Positions 18,688 through 29,316 are shown, counted from the stretch's first letter. The stretch is DNA of 60,000 nucleotides from Symsagittifera roscoffensis (GCF_963678635.1 NC_087069.1:45429448-45489447); one strand, 5' to 3'. Program-made: numbers and translations. Notes: generated from the sequence alone by a model not told the origin.

Positions 18688-19476
18688 TTAAAACTTAACT
18701 TTCTCTTCAACAATAAATTTCACAAACAAAACATCAGTATCTACATCAAGTTTTCCATATCCACTTGTCAAAATATCCATTATTTTACAAAATGCGGCAG
18801 AATGGGGTCCATTAATTAAACTTTCAAATCTTTTCAAAGTTTCTGTATTCATCTCATCTGTTTGAACATGTCTGCTTTCTGTATGTTTCTTTGAAACTGA
18901 ATTCGAAACTCTTACGGATTTGTTTGACGTCGACGATGCAGCATGCGTAACTGTATTATCAATTCGTTTCTGTCCCCCAACGGCCGGAGATTTCTTGCAA
19001 ACGTTTTGATTTGGTGAAGTTTGTTTGTTAGATGATGTTGTAGAAAGCAATAAATTGGGTAAACGTTTTTTGATTGCAGTGAAATCTAACAAATCGAGAT
19101 TGGCTGCAACAGGTTGTGCTGAATAAGTGAGAGCTAGTTTAAGCTTGTCAAATAACTCACCGTGTCCTTTGACATCTTTAGCAGGAGAAACTAAGTATTT
19201 GAAGCAAGTGAAAATACAAGGAACACTGAAACATTTTTGGGAAGGAAAAAATTGGTTTAATTGTTCCTCTGAATCTACTTGAATCAATATATGGTAATGA
19301 GTTTTTTTTTCATTCTCGACTGAAAAAGGGCAATATTCAGATTTGAAGTGGCTTCCAAAAGCATAATTTTTAAAAGTAGATAAATTAGGAATTTTTTCAG
19401 TGATAACAAATTTGAAATTTGGTTGAAATTTTTTGAAATAATCAGGTAACACAACTTCGAACATAGCTTCTGCCAT
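18688..19476 (-). CDS. Accessory protein with an HYH motif, unknown function
   Basis: A 262-aa protein (MAEAMFEVVLPDYF). A folded N-terminal part (about residues 1-135) contains KKTHYHILIQVDSEEQL, followed by a cysteine-bearing strand (FSVPCIFTCFKYL). The central third is Ser/Thr/Asn-rich and probably disordered. A short folded C-terminus (about 215-262) ends FVKFIVEEKVKF. His-hydrophobic-His within a strand recalls HUH nucleases, but the other HUH motifs are not evident. Function unknown. Confidence 0.6.
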   Translation of the reverse strand: MAEAMFEVVLPDYFKKFQPNFKFVITEKIPNLSTFKNYAFGSHFKSEYCPFSVENEKKTHYHILIQVDSEEQLNQFFPSQKCFSVPCIFTCFKYLVSPAKDVKGHGELFDKLKLALTYSAQPVAANLDLLDFTAIKKRLPNLLLSTTSSNKQTSPNQNVCKKSPAVGGQKRIDNTVTHAASSTSNKSVRVSNSVSKKHTESRHVQTDEMNTETLKRFESLINGPHSAAFCKIMDILTSGYGKLDVDTDVLFVKFIVEEKVKF

Positions 19477-19490
19477 TTTGTAAAGGAAAA

Positions 19491-19862
19491 TTAATTCGAG
19501 TCGTGCTTGAAATCGTTTGTGTTTGAGGAAAGTTGAGATTTCCTGGCTCGTTTACAGTTAGACTGTGGTTTGTCTTTGTTTTCAACAGTATCAGAAATTT
19601 CACTTGTTTGCGCTCGGATTGACTTTCCCGACTTTAGTAATTTTGAAAATTCTTCACTGCTTAAGGAAAGTCTTTGTACACATTCAAATTCAGCGCCTTC
19701 AGTTGCTTTTTTGAAAACTTTCAGGAATACATAAGTTCCAGTTTGGTCATATGTTTTCAATGTAGCACGCACTAATCTTTTACTGTTTTCCGAAATATCG
19801 AAATAGCAATCGCCAAAATCTTTATCTGCATTTGCTGTGGTGCTTGTTTTTGTTTTATTCAT
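19491..19862 (-). CDS. Accessory protein with possible PC4-like single-strand-binding core
   Basis: A 123-aa protein, first gene of the minus-strand block. The core, about residues 25-80 (LVRATLKTYDQTGTYVFLKV, then a basic turn, then QRLSLSSEEFSKLLKSG), has the four-strand plus helix order of PC4-type proteins, in which the LSLSxEEF segment starts the helix. The tail is polar and basic (CKRARKS). A single-strand DNA-binding role would fit a protein-primed replicon that displaces strands. This is inference from pattern and needs a profile search. Confidence 0.5.
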   Translation of the reverse strand: MNKTKTSTTANADKDFGDCYFDISENSKRLVRATLKTYDQTGTYVFLKVFKKATEGAEFECVQRLSLSSEEFSKLLKSGKSIRAQTSEISDTVENKDKPQSNCKRARKSQLSSNTNDFKHDSN

Positions 19863-20345
19863 TGTAACGAGTGAGAATTCAAAGTAACTTGATTCAAAAC
19901 TGAATAGAAAGAAATGAATGGTTTCGATTGATTGTATATGTCTACAAAAGAAAGCGTTGTATCTATTTTAATTTATCTACACATGTAGTTTATATCGCAA
20001 AGATATTGGATTGCAATTTAGTTCAAATGGATAAGTATTTTGTGCATGTACAACTGATAAGAATTTTAATGGGTGTTAAAGGTCACAATGTTTAAACGTT
20101 GTTTTTGATACAAGCTATTTGTTTGAATGCAATTTAGATAAACATAGAATACCACGCAAGGTAAAATAAATATTTTACACACCCTCCCGTATTAAACTGA
20201 TCAAAAACTACATAGGAGGTCTTGAAATTTCTAATTTTAGAAGAACCAATCCCTATTTTAATCTCTTGAGGCGTTTTCACAATTCATTTCAGTTTCATTT
20301 CTCTCCGCGTTACGTTTGTCCTTTTCTTCCAACTTTTCTTCAAAA
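19863..20345. promoter_or_regulatory. Divergent promoter region between the two transcription units
   Basis: A 483-bp non-coding gap separates the minus-strand block from the plus-strand 211-aa gene, so it must hold at least the start of both. AT-rich stretches that could act as TATA elements exist, but none is distinctive enough to name. No tandem sites were seen. Confidence 0.5.
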
Positions 20346-20981
20346 ATGCCTTGTTATATTATTGCCGGATATTCCAATCACGAAAGAACCATTTTTTATG
20401 AAACCGTTCACGGTAATTTTGTAGCAATAATTAACGAAGAAAAAAGTTTCAATTCTGATGAGTGGACTTGTACTCATCACGTTATGATTCCCAAAAATTT
20501 TTTACATTTATTCAGTAAACTTTCCTTAAAAAACTCAAAGAAGGACGAAGAACTGAATATAAAGTATTTGAGTTACCTTACAAATTCCGGTAAATATACG
20601 GATCCTGACGAGCCTCTTGCTCTTCAGGTTGATATTTCAACTTTATCAAAACCAGTAAAAAAAATTTTGTATAAATACGATTGTGATGTTACTCCGATGT
20701 GTGAAAACCAGTTAGAATACTTTGAAGAAATTGAATTTTTTGATCGTTTATGGGGAATGGAACAGATTGAATCACCATTATTAGTTACCCCGAAAGCTGA
20801 TCCTTCTCCTACAGTGTCACCATGGCTTGATGAACCAGATTCTTCAACTCCAACGCGCACCCCCGAAGCGACAGTGAGTAATCATATGGAAAATTTGACT
20901 CCTTCTCTATGCCTTGCACCAAAGAAAAAACGGAAGCTAACAACACTAGAGAAAGCGCAGGAGTATTTGGACCTTATATAA
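20346..20981 (+). CDS. Accessory protein with nuclear localisation signal, unknown function
   Basis: A 211-aa protein starting MPCYIIAGYSNHERTIF. An N-terminal folded part (to about 135) is followed by a Pro/Ser/Thr-rich linker (SPTVSPWLDEPDSSTPTRTP) and a basic PKKKRKL nuclear signal near residue 195. The frame is open ten codons further upstream without an ATG. An AATAAA signal follows at 21034-21039. It is the only gene besides the polymerase on the plus strand. An early regulatory role is possible (inference from the nuclear signal and its divergent position). Confidence 0.65.
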   Translation: MPCYIIAGYSNHERTIFYETVHGNFVAIINEEKSFNSDEWTCTHHVMIPKNFLHLFSKLSLKNSKKDEELNIKYLSYLTNSGKYTDPDEPLALQVDISTLSKPVKKILYKYDCDVTPMCENQLEYFEEIEFFDRLWGMEQIESPLLVTPKADPSPTVSPWLDEPDSSTPTRTPEATVSNHMENLTPSLCLAPKKKRKLTTLEKAQEYLDLI

Positions 20982-21033
20982 CTTTGAAACTGAGGTTGAG
21001 TTTTATTGATTTTTGTTTGTTTTTATTGTGTAT

Positions 21034-21039
21034 AATAAA
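21034..21039 (+). promoter_or_regulatory. Polyadenylation signal of the 211-aa gene
   Basis: Canonical AATAAA 53 bp after the stop codon, followed by T- and GT-rich sequence. Confidence 0.6.
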
Positions 21040-22400
21040 TTAACTTTAAAATTGAGTTTGAGTTTATATCTTGTGTTTGTTCATTATTTATCACACGATT
21101 GTGTTCTGATTAAAAATTTAGTATAAAAGCCTTTAAAATTTGAAGTTAAAAAAATCAGTTTTTTTTCAATTAATTGACTATTTTTTTTTCCAATTAAAAA
21201 CAAAAAAGTCCGTAAAATTTTCATTTTTTCCACAAATAGGAGTTAACATATTAACATTGATGTTCTTATTTACATGATTGATCTTGAGAAAAATTGAAAA
21301 GCATCCATATTTATGCTAATTTTTTTGAAAACAAGATAAAAAAATATCAATTTCGTTTTTTGAAAAAAAAAAAAAAGATAATTAACGTCAAAAAACTGTA
21401 AAAAAATAATTTTGGTTGTAAACCTTTATTGTCATTTGTTTATTCATTTAATTATCATACAAATTGAGTATAATAAGAAATAGTATAAAAGATGTTGAAA
21501 ACCAACTTTTTGTTAAAAATAAATATTTTTTTAATGTTTTCTAGTTAAAAATTTGATTTTTTAATTACAAAAAGGAAAAAAAAATGCAATAATTTTTTTA
21601 TTTTTCTTCAAATTGGATTTACCATATGATCATTGATACTGTTGTCTCCAAAAATGATCTTTATAAAAAAATACAAGCATTCATCATCATGTTAAATATT
21701 TGAGAAAAATAATAAAAATCAAATTTTTTAATTGATGACTCATCGTTTTTTCATTTTTCCGAAAAAATGCGATTTTCAACCAGAAGACGCAATTTTTTAT
21801 TATGAGCAAGTAGTGTTGTTATGAAAGTGCAATGAGGGGCACAACTAATGAGATTGTGGGAGTAGATGTTTTTTCAATAGTCTTCGAGAAAAACGCTAAT
21901 CCCCTTAATCCCCCCTAAAACAACAAACTCATTTTTCTTTACAGAAAAGTATTTTTTCTGACTTTTTTTTCATATCGAAAGACAATTGAGACAAATTCAT
22001 GATGACATGGACCGTGCAACCGCTCCGTGATTGACATCATTGGTAACAATGCGCCTGGAAAGTTAAAAAACTGACAGTTTTTCAGTTTCTGTTTTACTTA
22101 TTCATCATTACAACTGTTTTTGATTCAAATTTTGACATTTTTATAGAGTATTCTGTCCCCATGACAATTGGGATATTTAGGATTTATCATGTGTTGTGAC
22201 ATGCTCAACTTTTATTCGCAATTTCGAAAATTTTCTCAACTTATAATTTGAATTGATAAAATAAAAAACTAAAACTTTTATCTCTTGGCTCTAAAATCAT
22301 TTTGGATAAAAATTTAGCTCAAACTTGATTTGCTTCGATTAACTTTTATCATTTGTAGTAATGATAACAATTCAAACAGCAATTAATCTGTTTCGCCCAA
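21040..22400. other. Long non-coding region upstream of the polymerase
   Basis: AT-rich with long A and T runs; no open frame of note and no conserved motif recognised. It may carry control sequences for the polymerase or a replication-related region. Confidence 0.4.
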
Positions 22401-22424
22401 TCGAATTTGAGTTTGACAGTTATG

Positions 22425-22491
22425 GCGGGAAATTCAAATGTAATTCAAATTTCGGCGGGAAAAGAGTTCAAATTCAAAGTTAAGCGGGAAA
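22425..22491 (+). promoter_or_regulatory. Three E2F-type sites upstream of the polymerase
   Basis: GCGGGAAA occurs exactly at 22425-22432, 22455-22462 and 22484-22491 and fits the E2F consensus (TTTSSCGC on the other strand). The spacing is 29-30 bp because the sites sit in a short tandem repeat with TTCAAATTCAAA spacers. A degraded fourth unit lies near 22513 and a TTTTGGCG word near 22550. The last perfect site is 123 bp before the polymerase ATG. Function is inferred from the motif only. Confidence 0.55.
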
Positions 22492-22613
22492 AGCTATTCA
22501 AATTCAAACCGAGAAGGGGAAAAAGGAATCGAAGCGCAGTAATTTAAACTTTTTGGCGTTTGGTTGGGATTCATTCCCTTTCCTGCTTCGCTTTAAAACA
22601 GTTCCAGAGCGAA

Positions 22614-25600
22614 ATGGGTTTCAAGTGTAACTATTGTCCCAAAGTTTTTACAATAAAAACTAATAGATCTCGTCATGAACGAAACTTTCACGCTGTTGAA
22701 AAAGAATTACCCATTTTTACTTGCTACCATTGTAATTTTAACACTTTACTGCTATCAAAATTACAGCAGCATATTGAATCAGATCATCAAAAATTTAACA
22801 ATTTATGTCGGTATTGTCGGCTTGGTTTTTGTGAACTTAAAGATTTCAAGGATCACATGCAATCAGAGCATGGGTTACCTGTTTTGGATCAACAACTAAC
22901 ATCACTCAGCAACCCCTCTAGCTCAATCACACAAGCAAGCGATATTGATAACTTTCCAGCTTCAATTGAAGTTCATGAATCAGCCATGAAAAATACGTTA
23001 ATGACTTTTATTATTCCCAACCAAAATATTGAACATGATCTTATCGAATTTATGACCTTGAAAAAAAATGAGATTCAAAGTTTGATATTAGATAGAACCT
23101 GTAATGGACCCTGCAAAGTACAATTTTCGGCTAAACTTACTTTAATCAAGCATGCTACTGTTGTTTCGGACCAAAGCGTGCAACAACCTGAAGACGAACG
23201 CATTGAAATTTTCGCTAATTCTATGATGACTCCCCTTTATGCAAACGGTTTGTCTGATGAATTATTTCTCGAAATGCTCGGAAAAATGGAAGCTGTGTTC
23301 CAGAATTTTTCAGCCCATGGTAGCGGCTGGGTTCTGCAGCGTGTAAATGAGCTTTACATTAAAATCGGAAAAATGTTACCAATCAGAGGCTCTTCGTTTA
23401 TACCTCTCCCTGCAAAAATAGCAAATTCGCAACAATTAATTAATATTCGTAATCACAACGACCACAATTGCTTTTTGTTATGCTACACTGCCGCCTATCA
23501 TCTTAGATATAAGCCTGATCTAATAGTCGGTAGGTTAGTTGATCCTAAACTTGAAGAGACAGATCCACACACCTATACAAAGCCTGGAACGCATCAGGCT
23601 TCTGATGATTTCGTTATGCCTATGAGCTTGAACACGATTCCTCAATTCGAGCGACTTAATAACGTTCAAGTAAACGTGTTTCAATATCAAAAAGGAGATC
23701 TCATTCCAATGATTGTCTCAAAGTTTGAAAGTTCAGATAATTTTATTATGGATCTGCTTTTGTTATATGAACCCGGAATGCACCACTTTGTTTTGATAAA
23801 AGACCTGCTCCGATTTGTTTGTGAAGTTCGAAAGCAAAAATTCCGAAGTTTCCTGCAGTTGTGTCGTAACTGTTTTCAAATTCATTACAATGAAATTGAT
23901 CATAAAACGCATGAGCGATTATGTAAAGATCATGAACCAGCTGTAGTGATAATGCCAACAGCTGAAAATGGCTGCCACAAGTATAAATTTAAAAACTTTC
24001 AAGCTCTCTGGTATGCACCTATTGTTGTTTATTTTGATTTCGAATCGTTCCTGAATCCCGTTACAACATGTATGAACAACCCACAAATTTCCTCATCTCG
24101 CGTTCTAGAAAAACATGAACCCTCCGGGTATTCAATGGTTGCTATTGATCATGAGTCCTCAGAACCATTTTTCTTTAGTCTTGACAGCTCTGAAAATTGT
24201 TTAGAAAACTTTATCAAAGAGTTACATCTATTAGCCCGAGACGTTTACATCTATAAACGGAAAGTACCACATTATTTGGGAGATCGCAGCCAACTGCGTA
24301 AAGAAGAAACTTTAACCTGTTGGATTTGTCAAGAAAACTTCAGTGAAAGCGAAGAAAAGTGCCTGGATCACTGTCACTCTTCGGGAAAATTTCTAGGATG
24401 GACCCACGACAAATGTAATTTAGCGCGAAGAAACATAAATTACATTCCAGTCGTGGGACACAATTTGCAGAATTATGACATGCATCATATATGTCTAGCG
24501 TTGAACGAATGTGACTCGCGTAGTACAATACAAGTCATTCCATCCACCGATGAGAAATATATTTCACTAATTATCGGAGTAGTGGTTAAAACCATTACAC
24601 GAAAAGATCAAACAACACAAAACATTTATGAGTATCTTCGTTTTATAGATTCTTTCAAGTTTCTAAACTCATCACTACAAAAGTTAGTTGACAACTTGCC
24701 TGACAACAAATTTACAATTCTGGAAAACCACTTTCAAAACGTAAGCCAAACTTGTAGAACTCTCATACGTAGAAAAGGATTCTATCCTTATAATTACATG
24801 ACCGACCGTAAAAAGTTTGACGAAAAAGAGTTACCGCCTCTCGAAAAGTGGGTGAATAGTTTAGACGGAGATAAAATTGCTATTAGTGCTGATAACTTGG
24901 TTGAAGCAAAAGAAGTTTTTAATCAATTCAATTGTCAGAACCTGCGCGACTATCATGACTTATATTTGTCATGTGACACATTGCTCCTAGCCTGTGTCTT
25001 TGAGGAATTCCGCTCTATCAGCTATGAAACATACAGCCTTGATTGTGCTCATCATTTCACCGCTTCCAATTTAGCTGGTGACGCTTTCAAGCGGGTATGT
25101 AAAGCTGATGTTGAATTGCTAACGGATCGAGATCATTTAGACATGGTTGAAAAAATGATGCGAGGTGGTACTGCATCAATCTTTGAAAAACGACAGTTCA
25201 CTGCAAACAACAGGCAAATGAACGAAACATTTAATTCGAGCGAAGATACTACCTATGGCTTCATGGTTGATGCCAACAACTTATACGGTGGAGTAATGCA
25301 AACTCACAAACTGCCTGCACGTCATTTCGAGACAATCGGAGTTAGAAATGAAAGAAATAATCAAGAAAACGAAGATGAGAATTCCATGTCAATAGAAGAA
25401 ATTTTAGCAACCCCTGACGATTCAGACTACGGTTATATTGTTGAAATTGATTTAAAATACCCTCAATTGTTGCATGAAAGTCACCGTGACTATCCACTGG
25501 CACCCACTAAGGAAGTTGTTCAAAAAGATTGGTTGAGCAGATACCAAACAAATATCTCAGAACAAATGAAAAACAATGAAAACTGTGGACCCACAATAGG

Positions 25601-26343
25601 TAAAGTGAAAAAACTTTTACAAACTCTACATGATAAAACTCATTATATAATTCATTATAAACTCCTGAAACTCTACGTGAAGCTTGGTCTTATCGTTACA
25701 AAACTGTATCGCATCGTAAAGTTCAAACAAGAATTGTGGCTCGAACCGTACATAACTCTAAATACAAACAAACGAAAAGCGGCAAAAAACAAGTTTGAAG
25801 AAGCCCTGTACAAACTATTGATCAATTCAATTTATGGAAAAATGTGTGAGTCAAAAAGAAAGAGAATGAAAATCAAGATTTTACGAGATGCTGAAGAAAC
25901 AATGCGAAATATAAGTAAGTTTGAATTTGAAACCTACAAAATTTTTGGCGAAGACATGGTTGCATTGACATTAGCACCAACGAAAATCAGATGGGATGTA
26001 CCCACAATTGTAGGAGCGTGTATACTAGAGCTAGCAAAGTTTGAGATGTACAAATTTCACTACGAGGTTATGAAGCCCAACTTCAACTGTCACCTCTTGT
26101 ACTCAGACACTGACAGCCTAATGTACGAAATAAAAACGGAAAAAAACTCGAATTTTTATGAGAAACTGTACGAGAAACGTGAAATTTTGGACAACTTTGA
26201 CTTCTCCAATTATCCATCGGACCACTTCCTCTACAATGCAGAAAACAAACTTACAGTTTTAAAGTTTAAAGACGAATTCCCGGGTGATATAATTACAGAA
26301 TTCGTTGCATTGAAGCCAAAGCTTTATTCAATACTATCGCAAA
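22614..26343 (+). CDS. Protein-primed family B DNA polymerase (PolB), exon 1
   Basis: 1243 codons plus one base. In order: three C2H2 fingers (about residues 5-26, 37-58, 65-86); a conserved Cys/His region (CFLLCYTAAYH to MHHFVLIKDL) near 286-396; Exo I DFE at 475; an HNH/endonuclease VII-like CWIC...CLDHCH...C cluster at 569-601; Exo II GHNLQNYD at 615; Exo III near 780-788; palm motif A VDANNLYG near 886; motif B LLINSIYGK near 1068; motif C YSDTDS at 1163; and KPKLY at 1235. All catalytic residues are present. The upstream frame lacks an ATG. The open frame runs on past 26343 into A/T tracts, but conserved sequence stops there and resumes at 26992. It replicates the element from protein-primed ends. 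Confidence 0.92.
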
Positions 26344-26991
26344 GTAAGTACATTTCCTTCAATAATACCGGCTCAAAATTGTTCAAACAGCGCTTTTTAT
26401 TTTCAAAAATTAAAAAATTTCGAAAAATTTTTTTGAAAAATTTTGAAAGAAAAAAAATGTCAAAAATTTTTGTTGGAAAAAAAATTAAAAAAAAATTCGT
26501 CAAAAAAAATTTGGTTAAAAAAAAAATGTTAAAAAAAACGTTTTGTAAAAAAAAATTTTTTGTCATCAAAAAAAAAATTTTGGAAAAAAAAAATTTTTAT
26601 GAAAAAAAAATTTTGTCATCAAAAAAAAAATTTGGAAAAAAAAAATTGAAAAAAAAATTTTTTGAAAAAAATTTTTTTGAAAAAAATTTTTGAAAAAAAA
26701 ATTTTGAAAAAAAAAATTTTGAAAAAAAAAATTTTATGAAAAAAATTTTTTGTGAAAAAATTTTTTACTGAGTGAAATTTTTGAGATGACTTAGGTTTTT
26801 TGGTGCTTCTGTGGGTGGGGGTAAGGGGGGAGGTATAGGTTAAATGGTTATCACCTTTTTTTTAAATGAGAGGGGGGGGGGGTGTGGATCTTCTGAAAAG
26901 GATGCGTTCATACTTTTTTTCTTCAATTTCAAGTATTAGTTTACAAAACATTTAGATATATAATGATTAGTGAGCATCATTTTTTTAATAG
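26344..26991 (+). other. Inferred spliceosomal intron in PolB
   Basis: 648 nt with donor AAA|GTAAGT and acceptor TTTTTTTAATAG. The donor leaves one base of a codon and the acceptor supplies two, so the frames join exactly. The first ~400 nt are alternating runs of A and T. The rest contains G-rich runs. Without splicing, the reading frame would give a meaningless Lys/Phe-rich tail and lose the conserved polymerase C-terminus. Confidence 0.8.
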
Positions 26992-27710
26992 ATACACGGA
27001 AGCACTCAGCAAAAGGAATCACTAAGGTGACTCAACGGTTGCTAACTCATGAAAAATACATCAAAACTCTCGCGTCTGGAAACCTTGTACGAGCCGAAAA
27101 TACTCGCATCATCTCCGAGAGGCATATTCTGAACACTGTTCGAGCAAACAAAATCGCATTATCAGCCTATGATGATAAGCGATACATCCTCAGCGATGGT
27201 ATCTCTACTTTGCCATACGGTCACTATAGAACAGTAAATGCTTCTATCTTTCCCGATAGCAATCAGGATGATGATGATGATGATAGCGAAAGGAACGTGA
27301 GTGAGACTAATAGCACCAGTCACCACAAAGATCAAGATTTAGACGATTGGCTGAAATTTTTCGAGGAAGAAGATGAGATAGTCGACTGGGATCACGAGAG
27401 CTCGAACCAAGAAGAAATCTTTACGCAGGATACGAATTATGTGTCAGAAGATAGCTTTCTTGTGTTAGATACTCAACCGAGCCGTTCGTTGAGAGACCTG
27501 TTGAATAGTATCACCAGCTATGAAGCTCCAGATCCAGGTAGAGTTCGTGTCACAGAAATTGTTGAGAGTGATATCGAAAGCGATGATTTGGTTGATCCAA
27601 ATGCAGTTACTTCTTCTTCGTCGTCGGATGATGAATGGTACCTCGACCGCGAAGCAGTTGAAGATTCAGCACCGCAATCAAAAAGACGTAAAACAAACAA
27701 AAAACTCTAA
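26992..27710 (+). CDS. PolB exon 2: conserved polymerase C-terminus plus acidic tail
   Basis: The first ~85 codons (KHSAKGITKVTQRLLTHEKY; then NKIALSAYDDKRYILSDGIS and the YGHY end) are the standard C-terminus of Polinton PolB, which normally follows the KxKxY motif of exon 1. This is the basis for the intron. The remaining ~150 residues are unusual: strongly acidic and Ser-rich (DDDDDDSE, FFEEEDEIVDWD, SSSSSDDEW), ending in a basic KRRKTNKKL that could be a nuclear signal. The total spliced protein would be 1482 residues. The tail could bind the replication partner or mimic DNA (inference only). Confidence 0.85.
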
Positions 27711-28149
27711 TGTTGTGTGTTTGATTCAAGTTGAATACAAAATTTAATGTTGTAAATTAGTGTACTGTATTATACTTACTTTCCACGTTTGTTCACTGTT
27801 AGGTAATGGCGGGCTACTTTAAATCCACTTTTGGTTTTGTGTTACTATTTTATCTGGAGTGGTTTTGAGAGTTTTCATTTTGGAATTGACCCCAAACTGC
27901 TTTTGGTGCGTTTAACCGACACTTACTTCAGAAGATTGTGTGTATAATTCAACCATTTCAGTTCATATCTCTTTTCACCAAGACCAAAGCGTTTGTAGAA
28001 ACATTGAAAGAACCAATTCGCAAAGACCTTCAACAGCAAAACACAATGAAAAGTTTTAGTTCAATTGGAATACAACATAGCTTGCCGAGCTATAGGTGGT
28101 GGAAAGAAATAATATATCGCCAGTACGATTTTGTTTTAACCAACACAAC
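27711..28149. other. Subterminal non-coding region, right side of the Polinton
   Basis: Lies between the polymerase stop and the right terminal repeat. A 73-codon frame near the end has no ATG-supported case or domain and is not called. Confidence 0.5.
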
Positions 28150-28467
28150 TTTCACATAGGGATCATTAGGTATAAATATTATACATTGGGATCATTAGGG
28201 ATAAATATTTTACATAGGGATCATTAGGGATAAATATTTTACATAGGGATCATTAGGGATAAAAATTATACATTGGGATCATTAGGTATAAATATTTTAC
28301 ATGGGGATCATTAGGTATAAATATTTTACATAGGGATCATTAGGTATAAATATTTTACATAGGGATCATTAGGTATAAATATTTACATAGGGATCATTAG
28401 GAATCTATACCCAATGATCCCTGTAGGGATCACCCCCCCGATCCCAGTGTCGTATATCTATACTACT
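28150..28467. repeat. Right terminal inverted repeat of the Polinton
   Basis: Reverse complement of the left end: about nine 29-bp units (core CATAGGGATCATTAGG then TATAAATATTTTA), then the near-palindrome GATCCCTGTAGGGATC, a 7-C run and the unique end TGTCGTATATCTATACTACT. It has about two units fewer than the left repeat. Confidence 0.92.
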
Positions 28468-29316
28468 ATTGTGGTTGAGTCAGATTCCGAAACTGCGTTT
28501 CGCGTTCTGGAAAAAATTTTTTTAAAAATTTCTTTTTTTTTGTGATTATTGCCTTTTTTCTTGTTTCGATCTGATGTATCTTTTTTTTGTTTTTATGGGG
28601 TAATTACAAGATCGTATCTTTCGTTTTTAATTAAACAATTGTGGAGTACTATTGTTAGTTTATTTCCTAGATTATCTCTTGACATAGTGTTAGAATGATG
28701 GTTACAAAATCCAAAATTAGGTTTTTTTATTTCATTAACTGTTAATTCTTACAATTTTTGCGGGGTTATCCTAACCTTGGGGCATAGCTTGTCGGAAAGA
28801 CGGGTTGGAGAGAGAGTATATCAATTAGTTGGAATGATATTATAATTTCTCGGTGATTAAGTTTTATTTTAAGAAAAATTTACTTAATCGTACATAGGTA
28901 TTTAATATGCGATCGAGGGTTGAAGAATAGTAAATCAATTCACAAGGTTCAGGTATAATAAGAACACAAATAGATCAATAGATACTATTTTAAATCTTAC
29001 TTATTTCAGGTATGTTTAGGCCTGGGTCAATTAAGAGAAGGGGCTCAAGTAAAGGATGAGTAACCGAAGTTCTTCACTGTTATCCTAATTAAAATGGTTA
29101 GTTATTTAATAATTTCTATTAGTCTTGGGTCGTTCATACGGGTTGGAGAGTGAATCGACGTTTGAGGGCGTCAGACACTTTTTATTAAGAGGTGGGGAGA
29201 ACAAAATTGTTCTAATTGATCCTTTCTTTTTGAAACGAGATCTACAAAAAAATATATTTAAAATCACTTTCGATGTTCTAAACTGCAATAAAATTTAGAA
29301 GTGCGAAGAGGTAAAC
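28468..29316. other. Flank right of the Polinton, no gene recognised
   Basis: AT-rich sequence without a supported reading frame. It does not resemble the left flank. Confidence 0.4.

Larger units (their letters stand above)
9349..28467. mobile_element. Complete Maverick/Polinton (adintovirus-like endogenous element)
   Basis: A 19.1-kb element bounded by matching inverted ends (AGTAGTATAGATATACGACA and its reverse complement). Between them lie protein-primed PolB, RVE-type integrase, packaging ATPase, adenovirus-type protease, major capsid, penton and a basic core protein: the diagnostic Polinton set. The structural genes are all on the minus strand; the polymerase is on the plus strand. All core frames are open, apart from an intron inferred in the polymerase. 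Polintons normally make a 6-bp target duplication. None is visible here (AACATA against ATTGTG), so the exact ends are less certain than the content. Whether it still forms particles or moves cannot be told from sequence alone. Confidence 0.93.

Noticed and set aside
26344-26693. Lys/Phe-rich extension of PolB as a genuine protein tail
   Set aside because: The codons come from A and T runs, and conserved polymerase sequence resumes after a well-placed acceptor, so an intron is the better reading.
27938-28159. 73-codon frame before the right terminal repeat
   Set aside because: No domain, and it runs into the minisatellite.
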